DNA of 64,000 bases, taken from the NCBI RefSeq assembly GCF_008824185.1, contig NZ_CP044424.1, positions 1 through 64,000 on the forward strand, given 5' to 3'. The notes beneath the pieces were generated by a model. It worked only from the letters and a program-made list of their open reading frames with translations. It made no database searches and had not been told where the DNA came from. Position numbers and translations under genes: made by a program. The stretch comes from Paracoccus pantotrophus (lineage in GTDB: Bacteria > Pseudomonadota > Alphaproteobacteria > Rhodobacterales > Rhodobacteraceae). Numbering within the stretch: the first letter of the stretch is position 1; every line of letters starts with the position of its first letter. Shown here piece after piece: positions 61,503 to 64,000 of the stretch.

Positions 61503-62864
61503 TCAATCCGAGAAGACCAGCTTGGCGTTGGTCAGCTCGCGTGCACCAAGCGCGCCCAACTCGCGCCCATAGCCCGATGCTTTTATGCCACCAAAGGGTG
61601 CGCGGGGGTCGGAGCGCACGAAGCTGTTGATGAAGACTGCGCCTGCATCGAGGGCGGAAACCACTCTTGCAACCCGCGCGGCGTCGCCGCTCCAGACTGT
61701 CGCGCCGAGACCGAATTCGCTGTCATTTGCCATCGCGATGGCCTGCTTCTCGTCAGCGACGCGGAAAAGCAGCGCCACCGGACCGAAAATTTCCTCGTGT
61801 GCAATCGGGGCATCGTGGGGCAGGTCCGCGATCACGGTGGGGGCGAAGAAATTCCCGGGCCGCTCGAGTCGCTTGCCGCCGCAGAGAATGCGGCCGCCTT
61901 GCGCGACCGCATCCGCGACTTGGCGCTCGGTGTCACGCACGACGCTATCACGCGCCAGCGGACCGAATTGGGTTTCGGGTGCAGTCGGGTCGCCAACGGC
62001 AAGCGCTTTGACCCCGGAGAGAAATGCGGCCTCGAAGGCATCGTAGACCGACTCAGCGACCAGGATACGCTTGGCAGCAATGCAGCTTTGCGCATTGTTC
62101 GAAAATCGTGAAAGGACCGCCATCTTGACTGCTTTGTCCAGTTCAGCGTCCTCGAAGACCAGAAAGGGATCCGAGCCGCCCAGCTCGAGCACGACCTTCT
62201 TGCCGTTTTCGCCGGCGACCTGCGCCACAGCGCGGCCGGCGGCCGTGCTGCCGGTGACGGTCGCGGCAGCAATTCGGGGGTCAGCGACGATGCCGGCAAC
62301 GGCGTCGCGCCGGATTGAGAGGTTTTGGTAAAGTCCCCTCGGAGCCCCGGCATCCAGCACCAGCTGCTCGAGCGCGTGGGCGCAGCCCTGCACGCTGTCG
62401 GAATGCTTGACCAGCACCGTATTGCCCGCCAGCGCTGTCGGGATGAAGAACCGCAGCACCTGCCAGAAAGGCAAGTTCCAGGGCATGATCGCGAAGATCG
62501 CGCCAAGCGGTTCATAGACCACCCGCGCGTTCAGCCCCTCGATCGGGGAATCCGCCAGGTAATCCGGCCCCTTCTCTGCGAAATGGCGCGCGCCGGTGGC
62601 GGATTTTCTTACTTCTGCGATGGCCTCGGAAAGGGGCTTACCCATTTCGCTGGTAATCAGCCTGCCATAGTCCTCGGCTCGGCTCTCCAGAAGTTCAGCG
62701 AGCCGCAGCATCAGCGCGACCCGCTCGGGCATGCTCACTTCGCTGCGCCAGACTGCGGCCGTTTCATGCGCGCGCCGAAGACGAGTCTCGATCTCTGCCG
62801 CGTCGTGCGGAGGATAAGTTCCGATCAGCTCTCCGGTCGTCGGATTGCGGCTTTCTAGGTTCAT
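61503..62864 (-). CDS. Aldehyde dehydrogenase (succinate-semialdehyde type)
   Basis: A 453-residue ALDH, short N-terminus as in SSDH-like enzymes: MNLESRNPTTGELIGTYPPH, LGAIFAIMPWNLPFWQVLRF, catalytic Glu in LELGGSDPFLVF, catalytic Cys in NNAQSCIAAKRI, and APFGGIKASGYGREL at the end. First gene of the leftward ALDH-ABC-GMC operon. Likely oxidises the aldehyde produced by the GMC enzyme at 54971. Probable promoter and operator lie between it and the divergent regulator. Confidence 0.92.
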   Translation of the reverse strand: MNLESRNPTTGELIGTYPPHDAAEIETRLRRAHETAAVWRSEVSMPERVALMLRLAELLESRAEDYGRLITSEMGKPLSEAIAEVRKSATGARHFAEKGPDYLADSPIEGLNARVVYEPLGAIFAIMPWNLPFWQVLRFFIPTALAGNTVLVKHSDSVQGCAHALEQLVLDAGAPRGLYQNLSIRRDAVAGIVADPRIAAATVTGSTAAGRAVAQVAGENGKKVVLELGGSDPFLVFEDAELDKAVKMAVLSRFSNNAQSCIAAKRILVAESVYDAFEAAFLSGVKALAVGDPTAPETQFGPLARDSVVRDTERQVADAVAQGGRILCGGKRLERPGNFFAPTVIADLPHDAPIAHEEIFGPVALLFRVADEKQAIAMANDSEFGLGATVWSGDAARVARVVSALDAGAVFINSFVRSDPRAPFGGIKASGYGRELGALGARELTNAKLVFSD

Positions 62865-63036
62865 TTTCTCTCCTCCCAGAGACTTTATTACTGCCTAGTA
62901 GGTAAGAGCCGGTACCTCTGGCTGTCCACGCTCCATGCAATGATTGGTCCAGCATAAGAGAAAAGAGGCTTGATCGACCGGGCTGGAAGATGGCCTGATC
63001 GGAGGAAGGGGAACCGCCGACGAGGAGGAGGCGTTC
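62865..63036. promoter_or_regulatory. Divergent promoter region of the polyol/sugar operon
   Basis: 172 bases between the divergent ALDH and regulator starts. Rightward GAGGAGGAG (63022-63030) serves the regulator GTG. GGGAGGAGAG on the minus strand serves the ALDH. Short inverted elements such as AGGTA...TACCT near 62900-62935 may be operator parts; no strong long palindrome is seen. Confidence 0.55.
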
Positions 63037-64000
63037 GTGAAAAGTTATCTGCGAATCAGCGCGATACTGGCCTGTTTTGGGCCGAAGTGTCCCGAAAGAC
63101 GGATCGGCGAGGTGCTTGAGGAGGCTGCAATTCCGGTTTCGACGGGATACAAGATCATCGGAGACATGATTAGCGAGGGGCTGCTGCGCCGCACGGAACG
63201 TGGCTACATCGCCCTTGGCTCCTCGGCGGAAAGGCTTTTCTATACCCCTCTGCGTGGGGATATGCCACTCCGCGCCGGGATCGGTTTGACAGGTGCCCGT
63301 ACCCCGGGCATGCCACGCATGGCGCAACTCGAAACCGACGTGTTGAAGATGATTGCGACCGACCGCTACCGCTGCGCGCCACCATTCGTCATCGGCTTCG
63401 CCAACGCCTCGGATGCTCATCCATGGCGCCAGGCGCTCGAGCGCAGCTTGCTGCACGCGGCCCAAGCCCAAAGTGAAATCGTGGCGCGGGTGATCGTGCG
63501 TAACGCAGAGAATGACCCCGATCTGCAAAGCGCGCAGTTGCGCGAGATGTGGCAGGAAGGGGCGGACATTTGCATCATCAGCGCGGCCTCGGAACGGCAT
63601 CCCGGCTTGGAAGCCACGATTGCGGATTTGGCGGGTCGGGGTCTGCCAATGGTCGGTGTGGATCGGTTCTGCGGCGATGGAGAGACACTGGTTTCGCTGG
63701 TGACGGCATCGGACGTGACAGTCGGACGTATCAGCGCCCTCTGGCTGGCCGAACGGCTGGGTGGGCAGGGCCGGGTCGCACTGCTCTCCGGGCTGGAAAG
63801 CGCCTCCCCCAGCAAGTTGAGGCTGGAGGCGGCCTTGCAGACCTTCTCTCGCTTCCCGGGGATCGAACTGGCGGCCGTCGATTACACCGACTGGCTGGCA
63901 GATCGGGGCTATGCCGCAATTCGCGGTCATCTTGCACGGGGGTGGATGCCCGACGGGGTCTGGTGCGATTCCGGACTGCAAGGCATCGGTGCGATCAACG
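63037..64000 (+). CDS. Transcriptional regulator: IclR-like winged helix plus periplasmic-binding-protein domain (runs off window)
   Basis: An open frame of 321 codons reaching the end of the window. GTG start after GAGGAGGAG. Residues about 5-65 form a winged helix (RISAILACFGPKCPERRIGE, AAIPVSTGYKIIGDMISEGL, LRRTERGYIALGSSAERLF) more like IclR than LacI. From about residue 100 it is a type 1 periplasmic-binding-protein fold (VIGFANASDAHPWRQALERS, GADICIISAASERHPGLEAT, GLPMVGVDRF, WLAERLGGQGRVALLSGLES) similar to the sugar-binding domain of LacI-family proteins. Divergent from the ALDH-ABC-GMC operon, so probably its regulator, sensing the imported sugar. C-terminus is outside the window. 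Confidence 0.8.
   Translation, partial: MKSYLRISAILACFGPKCPERRIGEVLEEAAIPVSTGYKIIGDMISEGLLRRTERGYIALGSSAERLFYTPLRGDMPLRAGIGLTGARTPGMPRMAQLETDVLKMIATDRYRCAPPFVIGFANASDAHPWRQALERSLLHAAQAQSEIVARVIVRNAENDPDLQSAQLREMWQEGADICIISAASERHPGLEATIADLAGRGLPMVGVDRFCGDGETLVSLVTASDVTVGRISALWLAERLGGQGRVALLSGLESASPSKLRLEAALQTFSRFPGIELAAVDYTDWLADRGYAAIRGHLARGWMPDGVWCDSGLQGIGAIN

Overview
The window is high-GC alphaproteobacterial DNA that looks like a large secondary replicon (megaplasmid or chromid) of a Paracoccus-like member of the Rhodobacterales. The reasons are a complete repABC unit in the middle, several sugar or polyol importers of the ribose type, a PQQ alcohol dehydrogenase beside a methylotroph/ErbR-style two-component cluster, and many broken insertion sequences. 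Species assignment is inference; no rRNA or tRNA gene was seen.

Layout. (1) 1-7118: periplasmic PQQ-dependent alcohol dehydrogenase, a secreted pentapeptide-repeat protein and a small secreted protein, then a LuxR-type response regulator, a FIST sensor protein and a hybrid histidine kinase, all rightward. (2) 7119-15460: a defence island with lower-GC, mostly leftward genes: Hachiman (hamA DUF1837 nuclease and hamB helicase), followed by a tight three-gene cassette (DUF262 protein, DUF3696-type AAA ATPase, unknown protein) that I do not recognise as a named system. A decayed nrdH fragment lies beside it. (3) 15898-17370: divergent HxlR regulator and NAD(P)-binding oxidoreductase. (4) 17481-22602: insertion-sequence scar tissue: a complete IS3-family element abutting a gutted hsdR, an hsdR/glycerate-kinase junction, and a truncated IS66 element.

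(5) 22599-33033: plasmid backbone: large ParB-family protein, tandem parS-like palindromes, repC, a predicted counter-transcribed RNA, repB, repA, a VapBC-type toxin-antitoxin pair, a serine recombinase, a DUF1612-like DNA-binding protein, a truncated PIN-domain gene and an IS3 remnant. (6) 33268-47131: a sugar-acid/pentose catabolic island with a ribose-type ABC importer, two aldehyde dehydrogenases, FGGY kinase, HAD phosphatase, RpiA, an RpiR-family regulator, a FAH-fold 2-keto-3-deoxy-acid dehydratase-like protein, a 2-hydroxyacid dehydrogenase and an SDR. Three copies of a TGTAGT-N3-ACTACA-like palindrome sit at the operon starts and probably bind the RpiR protein. (7) 47716-49455: BCCT osmolyte transporter. 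(8) 49888-52041: ECF sigma pseudogene, an internally deleted IS66 copy in inverted orientation to the first, and an IS21 istB with an istA tail. (9) 52192-54807: PEP carboxylase. (10) 54971-64000: a leftward operon of aldehyde dehydrogenase, a second ribose-type ABC importer and a GMC oxidoreductase. It diverges from a regulator that joins an IclR-like winged helix to a sugar-binding domain and runs off the end of the window.

How it fits together: an accessory replicon with its own replication, partition and addiction functions carries three catabolic modules (alcohol oxidation, pentose or sugar-acid oxidation, and polyol or sugar oxidation) and a phage-defence island. Many start sites given here differ from the longest open frame and rest on ribosome-binding sites, signal peptides or start/stop overlaps.
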